64,000 nucleotides of DNA from Flexivirga endophytica (GCF_014640635.1 NZ_BMHI01000002.1:558001-622000), one strand, 5' to 3'. Counted from the stretch's first letter, positions 18,813 through 27,809 are shown. The notes: a model not told the origin generated them from the letters alone. Program-made: numbers and translations.

Positions 18813-19240
18813 TCAGGTCCCGGTGCCGGACAGGTGGTGTGCCAGGAACTGGCACCAGAGCGCCTCATCCTCGGGGTGGTTCGATCCGTGGAGACCGGGT
18901 CGTGCGTGGAGCACCTTCTCGGGTGAACGGATCAGTTCGAAGAGCTCGAACTGTCCGGCCCTGGGGAAGACCTCGTCGTCCCACGGCACGTGCAGCAGAG
19001 CCGGGGCGGTGATGGCGTCGGCCGAGTCGCGGATGAGGTTGTCGGCTGCCATGCGCTGCATGCCTCCGCCGCAGTGGAGTCCGAACTTCCCGAACACAGC
19101 GACGCGGAGCCGTGATCCGAGCGCCGCACACGTCGGTATGCCGTAGCGGGCGCCGCGACGGGCGCAGGTGTTTCAGGCAGCCAGGCCACCGCGGGTATGG
19201 CGCTGCCCTCACGCGTTACGCCGAGCCGGATCTGTCTCAC
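18813..19240 (-). pseudogene. Alpha/beta hydrolase remnant with internal deletion and frameshift
   Basis: Two frames carry the two ends of one hydrolase. From GTG 19240 one frame gives an N-terminus (QIRLGVTREGSAIPAVAWLP) that stops making sense after about 30 codons. Another frame then gives the C-terminal part: ARYGIPTCAALGSRLRVAVF, later ALLHVPWDDEVFPR (the acid-loop Asp) and PGLHGS with the catalytic His. The middle, including the nucleophile elbow, is missing, so about 100 residues have been lost at the junction near 19160-19175. The GC-rich repeat GGCGCCCG at the joint may have promoted it. It cannot make an active hydrolase. Confidence 0.7.
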
Positions 19241-19248
19241 GGCGCGGC

Positions 19249-19653
19249 TCAGTCCGGTGTGTCGACGACGATCTCGCACTCGAAGCCTTCGTCGTTCTCG
19301 ATGAACAGCGCGGTGTGCTGGCGGCCGCCAGCGTGGGGGTACCGATCGGCGAAGAGTTCGTGCCAACCATTGACCTGGCAGTCTTCGCGTAGGCGGTCGA
19401 GGGTGCCGCGGTCAGGGGCTCGCAGGGCGAGATGGTTGAGGCCGGCGCGCATCCGGTCGTGTGGACCGTTCACCGCGGGTGACTGCTCCAGCACGATGTA
19501 TGGCGCACCGGCGCAGCGCCATACGCGACCCTCGGGCCAGGCGGCGTCGACGTCCTCGTGCCAGCCGATGCGTGTGAGCAGCCAGTCGAACGAAGCACCG
19601 GTGCGTTGCAGGTCGGTCGTCCAGAGCTCGATGTGGTGGACCGGGTTCGTCAT
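19249..19653 (-). CDS. VOC family (glyoxalase-like) protein
   Basis: A 134-residue protein of the vicinal-oxygen-chelate superfamily. It starts MTNPVHHIELWTTDL with a metal-ligand-like His. A second half-module begins at AGLNHLALRAPD, and a C-terminal Glu lies in FECEIVV. Single-domain VOC proteins include glyoxalases, dioxygenases and resistance proteins, so the function is not assigned. ATG 19653 starts where similarity begins; the frame is open upstream but has no family features. The 234 bases upstream hold no other gene. Confidence 0.85.
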   Translation of the reverse strand: MTNPVHHIELWTTDLQRTGASFDWLLTRIGWHEDVDAAWPEGRVWRCAGAPYIVLEQSPAVNGPHDRMRAGLNHLALRAPDRGTLDRLREDCQVNGWHELFADRYPHAGGRQHTALFIENDEGFECEIVVDTPD

Positions 19654-19887
19654 GCGGTGCACGGTAGCGGCAGCTCGTCCGGAGATCCGGGGGAGCGCCC
19701 CTGGCCGGGTGCCGGCAACAGAAACCGTGATCGTCGAATGGTCGATAGATGCTGCGAGAGTTGAAGTCTCGCGACATCCGCTGCCCTCTCGGAGGGTGAC
19801 GCACTGGAACGCGCTCAGCGCAGGTTGTGCAGTAGGAACGACGCGATTCGGCAGCTGAAGAAGTTCGTGCGGCGGACCGGCCATCGG

Positions 19888-20670
19888 TCATCGGCGCAGC
19901 CAACGCAACACGGTCTCGGCCTGTGCCTCGGTCCAGGCGGTCGATTTCGGCGAGCGCAGGTTTTTCCTGCCCTCGTCGTTCATGAAGTCGCGCAGGGTCT
20001 TGGGCACCGTCCCGCCCGGTGCGTATGGCGTGCCTTCCAGCACGAATCGCTCGCGACCGGACGCATCGAGGAAGAACACCTCGTCAGAATGCTGGACGTC
20101 GTAGGTCAGCGGCGCCCCGGTGCGCCAGTTGCGCGGAGCGGGGCCGGGACCGTTGGCGACCCGTTTGCGCCATACGCCGAAGTAGTCCCAGAGTGCGTTG
20201 ACGTTCTTCGAACTACCGGTCCAGGCTTGCCAATTCGACGGCGGACCGGTGAAGAGGTGGCGGTAAGCGCTCAACTGCGCAGTGCCGTCCCTGCCCGGGT
20301 CGACGGTCAGCGAAATGAACACCGGTGACTTCCCGGATGCGGGGTGCTCCTCGGCGCGAGCTGTCTGCACCACCGTCGCGGTGTCGATCGGGCAGGTCTC
20401 CTGGCACAACGTCATCACGTCCGAAAGCACGACGATGCGACCGGTGAGGTCGGCAAGGCTGACCTGTTTGCCGTCGCTCGCGGTGAACGAGAGGTCGCGG
20501 ACCGACTTCGGGATCGATGAATTCATCGGCGTACCAATGCGGCCCAGTGACGAGGACGACGATGCTGACGGGGTGCCCGCGCTCACCGGATCGTGTGTTG
20601 ATCCGGAGGAGCACCCAGCGAGGCTGAGCACGATGACGGATCCGATCAGTGCTGTATGCAATCGATGCAT
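19888..20670 (-). CDS. Sco1/SenC family lipoprotein
   Basis: A 260-residue thioredoxin-fold protein of the SCO1/SenC family, which delivers copper to cytochrome oxidase CuA or acts in redox sensing. The N-terminus is a lipoprotein signal (ALIGSVIVLSLAGC) with lipobox Cys about residue 20. The CxxxC metal motif is in LCQETCP, and a downstream His is expected at YDVQHSDEVFF. The start at 20670 is placed directly ahead of the signal peptide. It is divergent from the MarR gene, with a strong palindrome in the 85-base spacer. Confidence 0.85.
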   Translation of the reverse strand: MHRLHTALIGSVIVLSLAGCSSGSTHDPVSAGTPSASSSSSLGRIGTPMNSSIPKSVRDLSFTASDGKQVSLADLTGRIVVLSDVMTLCQETCPIDTATVVQTARAEEHPASGKSPVFISLTVDPGRDGTAQLSAYRHLFTGPPSNWQAWTGSSKNVNALWDYFGVWRKRVANGPGPAPRNWRTGAPLTYDVQHSDEVFFLDASGRERFVLEGTPYAPGGTVPKTLRDFMNDEGRKNLRSPKSTAWTEAQAETVLRWLRR

Positions 20671-20722
20671 TGAGCGATGGTCACACGGCTGGCTGATCAT
20701 CGGCTGGGGGTCAATGTTTCGT

Positions 20723-20747
20723 GCATACTGCAACAGTTGCTCTATGC
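20723..20747. promoter_or_regulatory. 25-bp perfect hyphenated palindrome, likely MarR operator
   Basis: The sequence reads GCATA-CT-GCAAC-A-GTTGC-TC-TATGC, symmetric about base 20735, in the spacer between sco1 and marR. It ends nine bases before the marR ATG. Its position over the likely marR promoter suggests MarR autoregulation, with possible effect on the divergent sco1-like gene. Confidence 0.7.
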
Positions 20748-20755
20748 TCTCCAGC

Positions 20756-21322
20756 ATGGCTGACGACCCGACCACCCTGACCGAGTCCATCGTCGCGGAG
20801 CTCGCCGACGATGAGACCGCAAGCATGCTGGCCGGTCAGGCGGACGTCGTCGATGCGGTTCTTGCTGCGAACCGGGTCTTCGTCGCGGTCGCCGCCGGCG
20901 CGTTGGCGAACCTCGAGCCGGAAGTCACGCTGCCGCAGTTCCGCGCGCTGGTGCTGATCGACATACACGGGTCGATGACGGTTGCCGAGTTGGCCGAGGC
21001 GCTCGGTGTGGTGCCCTCGACCGCGACCCGTATGTGTGACCGGCTCGTCGCCAAAGCGCTCGTCGACCGGACCGTGGACAGCGCGAACCGCCGTCAGATG
21101 ACGCTCACCCTGCGCGCCGAGGGCCGCGCTCTGATCGCACAGAGCACCCGGCGACGGAAGCGGGAGATCAACCGACTGATCAAGAGCATCTCACCGGAGG
21201 CGCAGGCCGATCTTGCGACCTCGCTCGGCGCCCTGGTGCAGGCAGCGCACGGCAGCGATCGCACCCGCGCCTCGCGGCGGCTGCACTCCTCGACGGACGG
21301 CAAGGAGCAGCGCACTCGATGA
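20756..21322 (+). CDS. MarR family transcriptional regulator
   Basis: A 188-residue winged-helix regulator. The DNA-binding region reads MTVAELAEALGVVPSTATRMCDRL, written here in two parts: MTVAELAEALG and VVPSTATRMCDRL. It is followed by the wing with DRTVDSANRRQMTLTL, the MarR DxRxxR/K-like element. ATG 20756 is preferred; ATG 20744 lies inside the operator-like palindrome. Its stop overlaps the start of the ClC channel gene (ATGA), so the regulator and the chloride transporter are coexpressed. Confidence 0.9.
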   Translation: MADDPTTLTESIVAELADDETASMLAGQADVVDAVLAANRVFVAVAAGALANLEPEVTLPQFRALVLIDIHGSMTVAELAEALGVVPSTATRMCDRLVAKALVDRTVDSANRRQMTLTLRAEGRALIAQSTRRRKREINRLIKSISPEAQADLATSLGALVQAAHGSDRTRASRRLHSSTDGKEQRTR

Positions 21323-23409
21323 CCGTCGTTCAGACACAACTGCGTTCGGTCGGCGCCGCAGCCGGCGGGTGGGTCCGACGAGCGAGCTACCTGCAGAAGT
21401 GGGTCGTGCTCGGTGCGGTCATCGGTGTCATAGCCGGACTCGGCGCCATCGCGTTCTACCTGGCCCTACAGGCCGCCGGACATCTGCTGCTGGAGGGCAT
21501 CGGCGGTTACACCGTGCCGGCCGCCGCCGTGGAAGGCGGCGCCCGCGGCGACGGTCACTTCACCCGCTGGTGGGCTATCCCGCTGGTGGTGGCGCTCGGC
21601 GGGCTGCTGTCCGGACTGCTGGTCACCAACCTCGCGCCGGAGGCGGAGGGGCACGGCACCGACGCGGCGATCGATGCGGTGCACCGCAATCCGCGGATGA
21701 TCCGGGCGCGCGCAGTGGTGGTCAAGATGGTGACCTCGGCGCTGACCATCGGATCCGGCGGATCCGGCGGGCGAGAGGGGCCGACGGCCCAGATCTCTGC
21801 CGGCTTCGGCTCGCTGCTCGCGCGCACGCTGGACCTCACCGCCGAGGACGGCCGCATCGCGGTGTCGGTCGGCATCGGTTCGGGCATCGGCGCCATCTTC
21901 GGCGCACCGCTCGGCGGCGCCGTGCTGGCAGCCGACATCGTCTACAAGGACGACTTCGAGGTCGAAGCGCTCGTGCCCGGCCTGGTCACCTCGGTCGTCG
22001 CCTACACGGTCTTCGGGTTCGCCGAGGGCTTCTCGCCGATGTTCGGGTATGCCGCTGCCGGATACCACTTCGACCAGCCCCTCCAATTGGTCTGGTTCGC
22101 CGTGATCGGCATCGTTGCCGGTCTGGTCGGATTGGCTTACAGCACAACGTTCTACGGGTTCGCTGACACTGTGAAGCGATTGCCCGGCAGCACCATCGTC
22201 AAGCCGGCCATCGGTGGGCTGCTGGTCGGTCTGATCGCACTGGCCATCCCGCAGGTGCTGGGCACCGGTTACGGATGGGTGCAGATATCGCTGACCCGAG
22301 ATGGGCTGCTCGGCATACCGCTGTGGATCATCCTGGCGCTGCCGTTGGCCAAGATCGTGGCGACCGCCCTGTCGATCGGATCCGGAGGCTCGGGAGGCAT
22401 TTTCGGCCCCGGCATGGTGATCGGCGCCTTCACCGGGGCGGCCGTATGGCGGGTGCTGGAAACCTTCGCGCCCGGCGTGCCGCACAGCCCCGCGCCCTTC
22501 GTGATCGTCGGGATGATGGCCTGCTTCGGCGGCATCGCGCGGGCCCCGCTGGCGATCATGCTGATGGTCGCGGAGATGACCGGCAACCTCACCATCATCG
22601 CTCCGGCGATGATCGCGGTCGGGCTCGCCTACCTGATCGTGCGGCACTTCGACCGGACGATCTACCGATCGCAGCTGGCCAACCGGGACGAAGCCGCTGC
22701 AGCGCGTCTCAAACAAGGGCTGCCGCTCCTCGGGCGGGTGCCGGCGTCGGAGGCGATGGCCGTCCCACGGCTGGTGCTGCACGAGGACGATGACCTGGCT
22801 GATGCCGTGAAACTCCTGTCGACAGAAGGCATTCCAGGTGCGCCCGTGGTCGACTCCCGGCAGCGCTTCCTCGGCACGGTGGCGCTGGCGGACCTGGTCG
22901 GGCCCGCAGGCAAGGACCCCGACGGCACGCTACGGCGACAGGTGGACGCGACCGCACCGTCGACGGACATATCAGCGACGCTCGACCAGGCGATCGACGC
23001 GCTCCCGGCGACCGTGCACTGGCTCACCGTGCTCGACGACCAGCGGCAGGTGCACGGCATCGTCGCGTTCAGCGACATCGTCCGGGCCTACCACCGTGTG
23101 CTCCGCTCGGACGCCCGGCGTATGTCGCGAGTCGCCTCCAGCGCGGGCATCCAGGATGTTCAGGTCGGAGTGGGCTCGCCCTTGATCGGGCACCGGCTCG
23201 ACGAGCAGGTGCTGCCGGACGGCGTGATCGTCATTGCGGTGCGCCGCTCGGACTCGATGCTCCTGGGGCTGGGTGCGGTGCATCTGGAAGTCGGGGACCT
23301 GGTCACCGTCCTGGTACGGCCGGACCAGCAGGACGCCATACGCCCGCTCTTCGACGGGGACGCGGTCACCGCCCAGCGCACCACCGCCGCCGACCCGGGC
23401 ACACACTGA
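21319..23409 (+). CDS. ClC family chloride channel/antiporter with CBS and RCK_C domains
   Basis: A 696-residue membrane protein. The ClC core is in residues about 30-450, with the selectivity-region motifs GSGGSGGREGPTAQ near residue 150 and GSGGSGGIFGPG near 354. A pair of CBS domains follows at about 475-600 (VPRLVLHEDDDLADAVKLL, LDQAIDALPATVHWL). A TrkA-C/RCK_C-like tail with LPDGVIVIAVRR is at 605-685. CBS and RCK_C parts usually sense nucleotides or ions and gate transport. Translationally coupled to the preceding marR gene. Confidence 0.92.
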   Translation: MTVVQTQLRSVGAAAGGWVRRASYLQKWVVLGAVIGVIAGLGAIAFYLALQAAGHLLLEGIGGYTVPAAAVEGGARGDGHFTRWWAIPLVVALGGLLSGLLVTNLAPEAEGHGTDAAIDAVHRNPRMIRARAVVVKMVTSALTIGSGGSGGREGPTAQISAGFGSLLARTLDLTAEDGRIAVSVGIGSGIGAIFGAPLGGAVLAADIVYKDDFEVEALVPGLVTSVVAYTVFGFAEGFSPMFGYAAAGYHFDQPLQLVWFAVIGIVAGLVGLAYSTTFYGFADTVKRLPGSTIVKPAIGGLLVGLIALAIPQVLGTGYGWVQISLTRDGLLGIPLWIILALPLAKIVATALSIGSGGSGGIFGPGMVIGAFTGAAVWRVLETFAPGVPHSPAPFVIVGMMACFGGIARAPLAIMLMVAEMTGNLTIIAPAMIAVGLAYLIVRHFDRTIYRSQLANRDEAAAARLKQGLPLLGRVPASEAMAVPRLVLHEDDDLADAVKLLSTEGIPGAPVVDSRQRFLGTVALADLVGPAGKDPDGTLRRQVDATAPSTDISATLDQAIDALPATVHWLTVLDDQRQVHGIVAFSDIVRAYHRVLRSDARRMSRVASSAGIQDVQVGVGSPLIGHRLDEQVLPDGVIVIAVRRSDSMLLGLGAVHLEVGDLVTVLVRPDQQDAIRPLFDGDAVTAQRTTAADPGTH

Positions 23410-23436
23410 CCGCGGCGGATTGAGAAGAATCGCGTC

Positions 23437-24718
23437 GTGAGTATGACGAGTGGGCCGGCGCCATACGCCCCGGGCGAGGGCGACGAGCGGAAGCGACTGC
23501 TCCTCGAGGTCGGCGCCGCGTTGCTCGGCGGCGGTGCCGCGTCGAGCGACGTGGAGGACGAGCTGCGGGCACTCAGCCCGGTGATCGGCTGCCCCGACAT
23601 CACCGTCGCCGCGTTGCCGACGGGCCTCTTCGTCGGTCTCGAGCCGATGGACAGCGTCAGCTTCGCGCCGGTCGACGGCGCGGTGCGACTGGACCAGACC
23701 TCCGAGGTGCTGGTCGTCATCTCGGCCCTGCGGGCGCACGGCCTAGCGGTCCCGGCAGCGCTGCAGCGGCTGCACGAGATCCGCGCGACCCCGCCGCGCT
23801 GGCCGCGGTGGGTGGGTGACATGGGCGGCATACCGATCGGCATCGGCCTCTGTCTGCTCCTGCAACCGTCGATCGTCAATCTGCTTGTGGTTGCTGCCTG
23901 TTCGCTGGCCGTCGCAACCCTGACGATGCTCACCCGACAGTGGGGTTCGCTGGCGCGGCTGCTGCCGGTCGCCTCCGCATTCATCACGTCGCTGATGGTG
24001 CTGGGCGCCTTCCACGCAGGGTGGGTCGACGGACCGTTGCGGCTCGTCGTCGCCGCCATCGCGGTGCTGCTGCCGGGCAGCGCCATCGTCATCGGACTGA
24101 CCGAGATCGCCTCCGGGGCTGCAGCAGCCGGGACCTCCCGACTGGTCTCCGGAGGAGTGCAGATAGCGCTCTTCGTCTCCGGGGTGGTGGCTGCGGCGGC
24201 GCTGACTGCGACACCGGTGAGCACACTGACCAACGGCACCGGGACGCACCCGGCGTGGTGGGCCGCCGTCCTCGGGCTGGTGATCTGTGTGCTGGGCCTG
24301 ATGATCCACTTCTTCACACCCGTCGAGCACGCAGTGGCGATCGCTGTCGTGATGGTGGCAGCCGGCGGCACTCAGGTGCCCCTGCAGAACATCTACAACC
24401 CGGAGATCGGCGGCTTCGCCGGCGCGCTCGCGGCGATGATCGCTGCGATCGTTGTCTCCTGGTTGCCCGGAGCGCCGATCTGGCGCGTCACCTACGTGCC
24501 GGCGTTCCTGATCGTCGCGCCCGGTTCGTTCGGACTGCTCAACGCTTCGCAGGTGGAATTCGGCAGCGGCACGAGCAGGTCTGCTGACTGCACTTTCAGC
24601 GTTCCTCGCCATCGCTGTGGGCACGCTGATCGGCTCCATCATCGCGCGTGCGGCCGACCACTCGGCTCGTTCGCTGCCAACGGTCAGCACCGCCGTCGAC
24701 TGGCCGGCGGGGGAGTGA
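23437..24718 (+). pseudogene. ThrE-like threonine/serine exporter with C-terminal frameshift
   Basis: The first 380 codons encode a typical ThrE/DUF1212 exporter: a cytoplasmic domain (LLLEVGAALLGGGAASSDVE) and about nine membrane segments. After FGSGTS at about 24575 the frame becomes non-hydrophobic. Starting at GCA 24575 in another frame, the expected last membrane segment appears (GLLTALSAFLAIAVGTLIGS) and ends at a TGA at 24716-24718, just before the convergent neighbour. One extra A near 24574, or loss of two bases, explains it. It may be a true mutation or a sequencing error. Start is GTG 23437 or ATG 23443. Confidence 0.8.
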
Positions 24719-24726
24719 GTCGGGCA

Positions 24727-25779
24727 CTACGCGACCGGCTGCAGCTCGCGGTGGACGCTCGACGGCTGCTCCGCACGCCTGCGCCATCGGGAGAGTGCCA
24801 TCAGGCCCAGGCCGAGAATCACCCAACTGCCAAGCACCGCAGTCGATCCCGCGCCAGCAGCACCATCGAAGAAGGCGGTCGAGCGGACCAGGTCGCCCGC
24901 CGCACCGATCGGCAGCAGCTGCCCGACGGTCCCCCATGGATCGGGCAGCCACGCCGATCCGGTGGAGATGCCGGACAACGGGTTCGAGACGAACATCATC
25001 AGCACAGCGCCGACGCCCAGACCGGCATACCCGAGCAATGACTCGAGACCGAGCACGGTCAGCGAGATCGCCGCGACGCCGAGGCTGAGGCTTGCGGCAG
25101 TGAGCCAGTAGGAGCCGTCGACGCTGCCGATCCAGAACTGCAGGATCGCGGTCACACTGAGCCCGGCGAGGATGGCGAACGAGATGCTCCCGACGACACG
25201 GAGCACGATCCGGTCGCGGAACAGGGTCGACAGCACCACCGCCGAGATCATTCCACCGAAGGCCAGCGGCAGCCCGAGCGCCGAGAAGCTGGCTCCCGTC
25301 GGGTCGTCCTGGGTGTAGGGGACGACATCGGCATACGTGACAGGGGTCCGGTTCTGCTCCTGCAGTGCGGCGCCGACCGTGTGCAGCAACGGTCCGTATG
25401 GCGCACCCGCCGCCGACGCGGTCCGAATGGTCACGCCCTGCGATGTCACGGAGATGCCGCCGATGGCGTCGCGGCTCTCGATGGCGTCGGAGACGGCGGC
25501 GCCGTCGGAGTACGTGGTGACCTCGAAGGCGCCCGGATGGGCCTTGTCGAGTGCGGCGGTCAGCTGCTGCACGCTCGCACTCGGACCGGACACCGCCAAC
25601 GGCAGGTCGTGCGCTCCGGAATGTGAGCTCGGCAGCGCGAAGGCCAGCAGCATGACCGACACCGCCGCCGCGAGGCCGACGACGACACCGACCAGCCGGG
25701 CGGACATCGTCAGTGCCGGGCGTTGCAGTGCCGGGCGTTGCAGTGCAGGGCCTTTGCCGTGCTCGTCGCCTGAGGACAT
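24727..25779 (-). CDS. Membrane protein, YhgE/Pip or ABC-2-like permease family
   Basis: A 350-residue membrane protein. After a cytoplasmic tail with a short tandem repeat (QRPAL three times) comes one membrane segment (VVGLAAAVSVMLLAFAL). An extracytoplasmic domain of about 120 residues and five or six membrane segments follow. The layout of one segment, a large outside loop and a C-terminal membrane block matches YhgE/Pip-like and ABC-2 membrane proteins. The start at 25779 has TAGGAGA upstream. It is divergent from a TetR gene with a large inverted repeat between them and is probably its target. Confidence 0.75.
   Translation of the reverse strand: MSSGDEHGKGPALQRPALQRPALTMSARLVGVVVGLAAAVSVMLLAFALPSSHSGAHDLPLAVSGPSASVQQLTAALDKAHPGAFEVTTYSDGAAVSDAIESRDAIGGISVTSQGVTIRTASAAGAPYGPLLHTVGAALQEQNRTPVTYADVVPYTQDDPTGASFSALGLPLAFGGMISAVVLSTLFRDRIVLRVVGSISFAILAGLSVTAILQFWIGSVDGSYWLTAASLSLGVAAISLTVLGLESLLGYAGLGVGAVLMMFVSNPLSGISTGSAWLPDPWGTVGQLLPIGAAGDLVRSTAFFDGAAGAGSTAVLGSWVILGLGLMALSRWRRRAEQPSSVHRELQPVA
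25711..25750 (+). repeat. 15-bp tandem repeat inside the membrane-protein gene
   Basis: CAGTGCCGGGCGTTG occurs twice in a row at 25711-25740, and a third, partly diverged copy begins at 25741. It encodes the repeated QRPAL pentapeptides near the N-terminus. Such a unit can expand or contract without changing frame. Confidence 0.85.
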
Positions 25780-25787
25780 GATTTCTC

Positions 25788-25837
25788 CTAAGTGGATGAT
25801 TTTACTCCGGTTAAAAGGAGTGTAATACTTCACTTAG
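25788..25837. promoter_or_regulatory. Large inverted repeat, likely TetR operator and divergent promoters
   Basis: Two 21-base arms, 25788-25808 and 25817-25837, are inverted copies matching at 16 of 21 positions and share the ends CTAAGTG/CACTTAG and ACTCC/GGAGT. They are separated by GGTTAAAA. A TTTACT (25801) and TAATAC (25823) pair spaced 16 bases apart could be the -35 and -10 of the tetR promoter. A doubled operator controlling both divergent genes is the natural reading. Confidence 0.65.
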
Positions 25838-25874
25838 AACGAGGCAATCGGCGGGCAGATCGAAGGGATCGAGG

Positions 25875-26480
25875 ATGAGAGCAGATGCCGCGGCGAACCA
25901 TCGGGCGATCGTCAGCGCCGCGCGTCGACTGATCGCCGAACGCGGCGGCGATGTGCCGCTCAGCGCGGTCGCTGAGGGGGCCGGGGTCGGCATCGCCACC
26001 CTCTATCGGCGTTTTCCGTTGCGGGAGGACCTGATTCGTGCGGTCGCGGTGAACGTGCGGGACGAGGTGGTAGGCCTCATCGAGCGACACCGGGACATGG
26101 TGGCAACGGATCCCGCAATCGGCTGGCCGGCGCTGGTGCGTGCGCTCGCGGCGTTCCGGCCGGGGGCGACCATCCCGGGGATCATGACCGCGGCGAGCGA
26201 GATCATCGCCGACCGGCCCGACGCGAACGAAGCCCTCGAGGAAGAGATCGACCAAGTGCGTTCGGCGGTCTTCGACGCGCTGTCCGGTCCTCTCGAGGCA
26301 GCGAAGGAGGGTGGCGCGTTGCGTGCTGACGTGACCGCGACCCGGTTCATGCTCGGTCTGGCGGCCCTGACGCGACCGTTGCCCGTGGGCGGGCCGAAGG
26401 AACCCGGTCAGGAGGAGTGGCTGACCGAGATCTACCTCGCGGGGCTACGGCCCGACGGGCCTGCGAGGTCGACCGCCTGA
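25875..26480 (+). CDS. TetR family transcriptional regulator
   Basis: A 201-residue TetR protein. The helix-turn-helix lies at about residues 8-55, with IVSAARRLIAERGGDVPLSA and AVAEGAGVGIATLYRRFPLRE. The C-terminal domain has no recognisable ligand motif. It is divergent from the YhgE/Pip-like membrane protein, which it probably represses together with itself through the inverted repeat in the spacer. Confidence 0.9.
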   Translation: MRADAAANHRAIVSAARRLIAERGGDVPLSAVAEGAGVGIATLYRRFPLREDLIRAVAVNVRDEVVGLIERHRDMVATDPAIGWPALVRALAAFRPGATIPGIMTAASEIIADRPDANEALEEEIDQVRSAVFDALSGPLEAAKEGGALRADVTATRFMLGLAALTRPLPVGGPKEPGQEEWLTEIYLAGLRPDGPARSTA

Positions 26481-26502
26481 CGCATCGCTCGCGCGAACGT
26501 GG

Positions 26503-27213
26503 TCAGCGCGCGACATACACGGTGTTGGCCGATTCGCCGCCGGTCAGGAAGTTCGCGAACGTCACGACGTGCGCGTCCGACGACTCGAAGACCTCGCTCA
26601 ACAGTGCGTTGAAATCGTCGTCGGGCGGGTCGTCGGACCAGAGCGCGAAGACGCCACCGGGCTTCAAGTGTTGTGTGAGTTGGCGCAGCCCGTCGGCCGT
26701 GTAGAACGCGGCATGATCCGGGTGCAACACATGGCGCGGCGTGTGGTCGATGTCCAAGAGTATGGCGTCGAAGCGGCGGCCGGGCGCGTCCGGATCGAAG
26801 CCCGCATCGGAGGCTGCCATTGCGAAGAAGTTGTCGAGCACCAGCCGGGTGCGCGGATCCTGCACGAGCTCCGCGGCGCCGGGTAGCAGCTGTCGCTCGT
26901 GCCAGTCGATCACTTGGGGCATCGCGTCGACAACGATCATCGAGCGAATTCGCTCATCTTCCAACGCAGCTCGCGCGGTGTAACCAAGTCCGAGCCCACC
27001 GACGACGATGTCCAGATCGGTGCCCTGAGTCTGCGCGAGACCGAGTCGCGCGAGCTCTACCTCGGCGACCGTGAACAGGCTCGACATGAGGAACTCCTCG
27101 TCGAGCTTCACCTCATAGACGTCCACCTTGAGCGTCGGCTCCAGCCGACGGCGCAGGCTGATCGTGCCGCGCGGTGTCTCGCTCCAGGCGAGCTCTTCGA
27201 AACGCGTGCTCAC
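26503..27213 (-). CDS. Spermidine synthase-like SAM-dependent methyltransferase fold protein
   Basis: A 236-residue Rossmann-fold protein related to spermidine synthase-like enzymes. The nucleotide-binding glycine loop is IVVGGLGLGYTARA at about residues 69-82, with the acidic residue after strand beta-2 in MIVVDAMPQV, and an active-site-like LLDIDHTP. Many actinobacterial proteins with this pattern lack the aminopropyltransferase residues and have unknown substrates. It overlaps the hemerythrin gene by four bases (ATGA), so the two are coupled. Confidence 0.82.
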   Translation of the reverse strand: MSTRFEELAWSETPRGTISLRRRLEPTLKVDVYEVKLDEEFLMSSLFTVAEVELARLGLAQTQGTDLDIVVGGLGLGYTARAALEDERIRSMIVVDAMPQVIDWHERQLLPGAAELVQDPRTRLVLDNFFAMAASDAGFDPDAPGRRFDAILLDIDHTPRHVLHPDHAAFYTADGLRQLTQHLKPGGVFALWSDDPPDDDFNALLSEVFESSDAHVVTFANFLTGGESANTVYVAR

Positions 27214-27809
27214 TCGGACGCGTCTTCGCTGGCCGTCTTCGAATGGCGCGTCGGACCGGGCGACTTCTTGGCCGCGGCGACCTTGCCGCCGTGCTGCTGG
27301 TTGTCGTCGACGTATTCGTCCGGGTCCTTGTCGATCGGCTTGATCCCGGCCGCTGCGTTGATCGCCTCGAAGCGCAAGAACTGTATGGCGATGTCGTGGC
27401 GCAGTTGCAGGCTGGCCTGCTGCCGGAAGTCAGCCAGATCCTGGCGCTCCTCCTCGCCCATGTGCCGGCTGTTGTAGACGTTGCAGTCGGTGACGGCGGT
27501 CCACCACTCCTCGGTGCCGGTCTTGGCGCGGTCGGCCTTGCGGATCGCCATACGAATGTTGTTGTGGTCGCCGATCGCGTCGTCGGTCTCCTCGGCGGCG
27601 TCCGGTGCGTCCGCAGCACCGGTGCCGAGCTTGAGCAGCTCCGGATAGAAGTAGCGTTCCTCGGCCTCGGCGTGATTTTCCAGCAGTATGGCGAGCCGGC
27701 GCCACATCGCGGCCAGGCCGTCGGTGTCGTCGCGTGGCCACTCCTCGAGCATCGCGAAACCACGGCGCTGCTCGTCGTGCTGCTGCTGGATGATCTCGGT
27801 GATGTCCAT
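27210..27809 (-). CDS. Hemerythrin HHE domain protein
   Basis: A 199-residue hemerythrin-like protein. Candidate iron ligands fall in the expected spacing: His11 (QQQHDEQ), His45 and Glu49 (ENHAEAEE), His82 (GDHNNI), and a further His with Glu residues in SRHMGEEE. The last 40 residues are a basic, disordered tail. Such proteins bind di-iron and sense or buffer oxygen or nitric oxide. It is the upstream gene of a two-gene operon with the spermidine synthase-like protein. Confidence 0.87.
   Translation of the reverse strand: MDITEIIQQQHDEQRRGFAMLEEWPRDDTDGLAAMWRRLAILLENHAEAEERYFYPELLKLGTGAADAPDAAEETDDAIGDHNNIRMAIRKADRAKTGTEEWWTAVTDCNVYNSRHMGEEERQDLADFRQQASLQLRHDIAIQFLRFEAINAAAGIKPIDKDPDEYVDDNQQHGGKVAAAKKSPGPTRHSKTASEDASE

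Noticed and set aside
23437-25041. A 534-residue protein as the real ThrE-like gene product
   Set aside because: The last 150 residues are antisense to the next gene and unlike any exporter, whereas the expected last helix is in another frame.
25711-25755. A CRISPR array
   Set aside because: The repeat is a direct tandem 15-mer in a coding region without spacers; no other regularly spaced repeats or cas genes are seen in the window.
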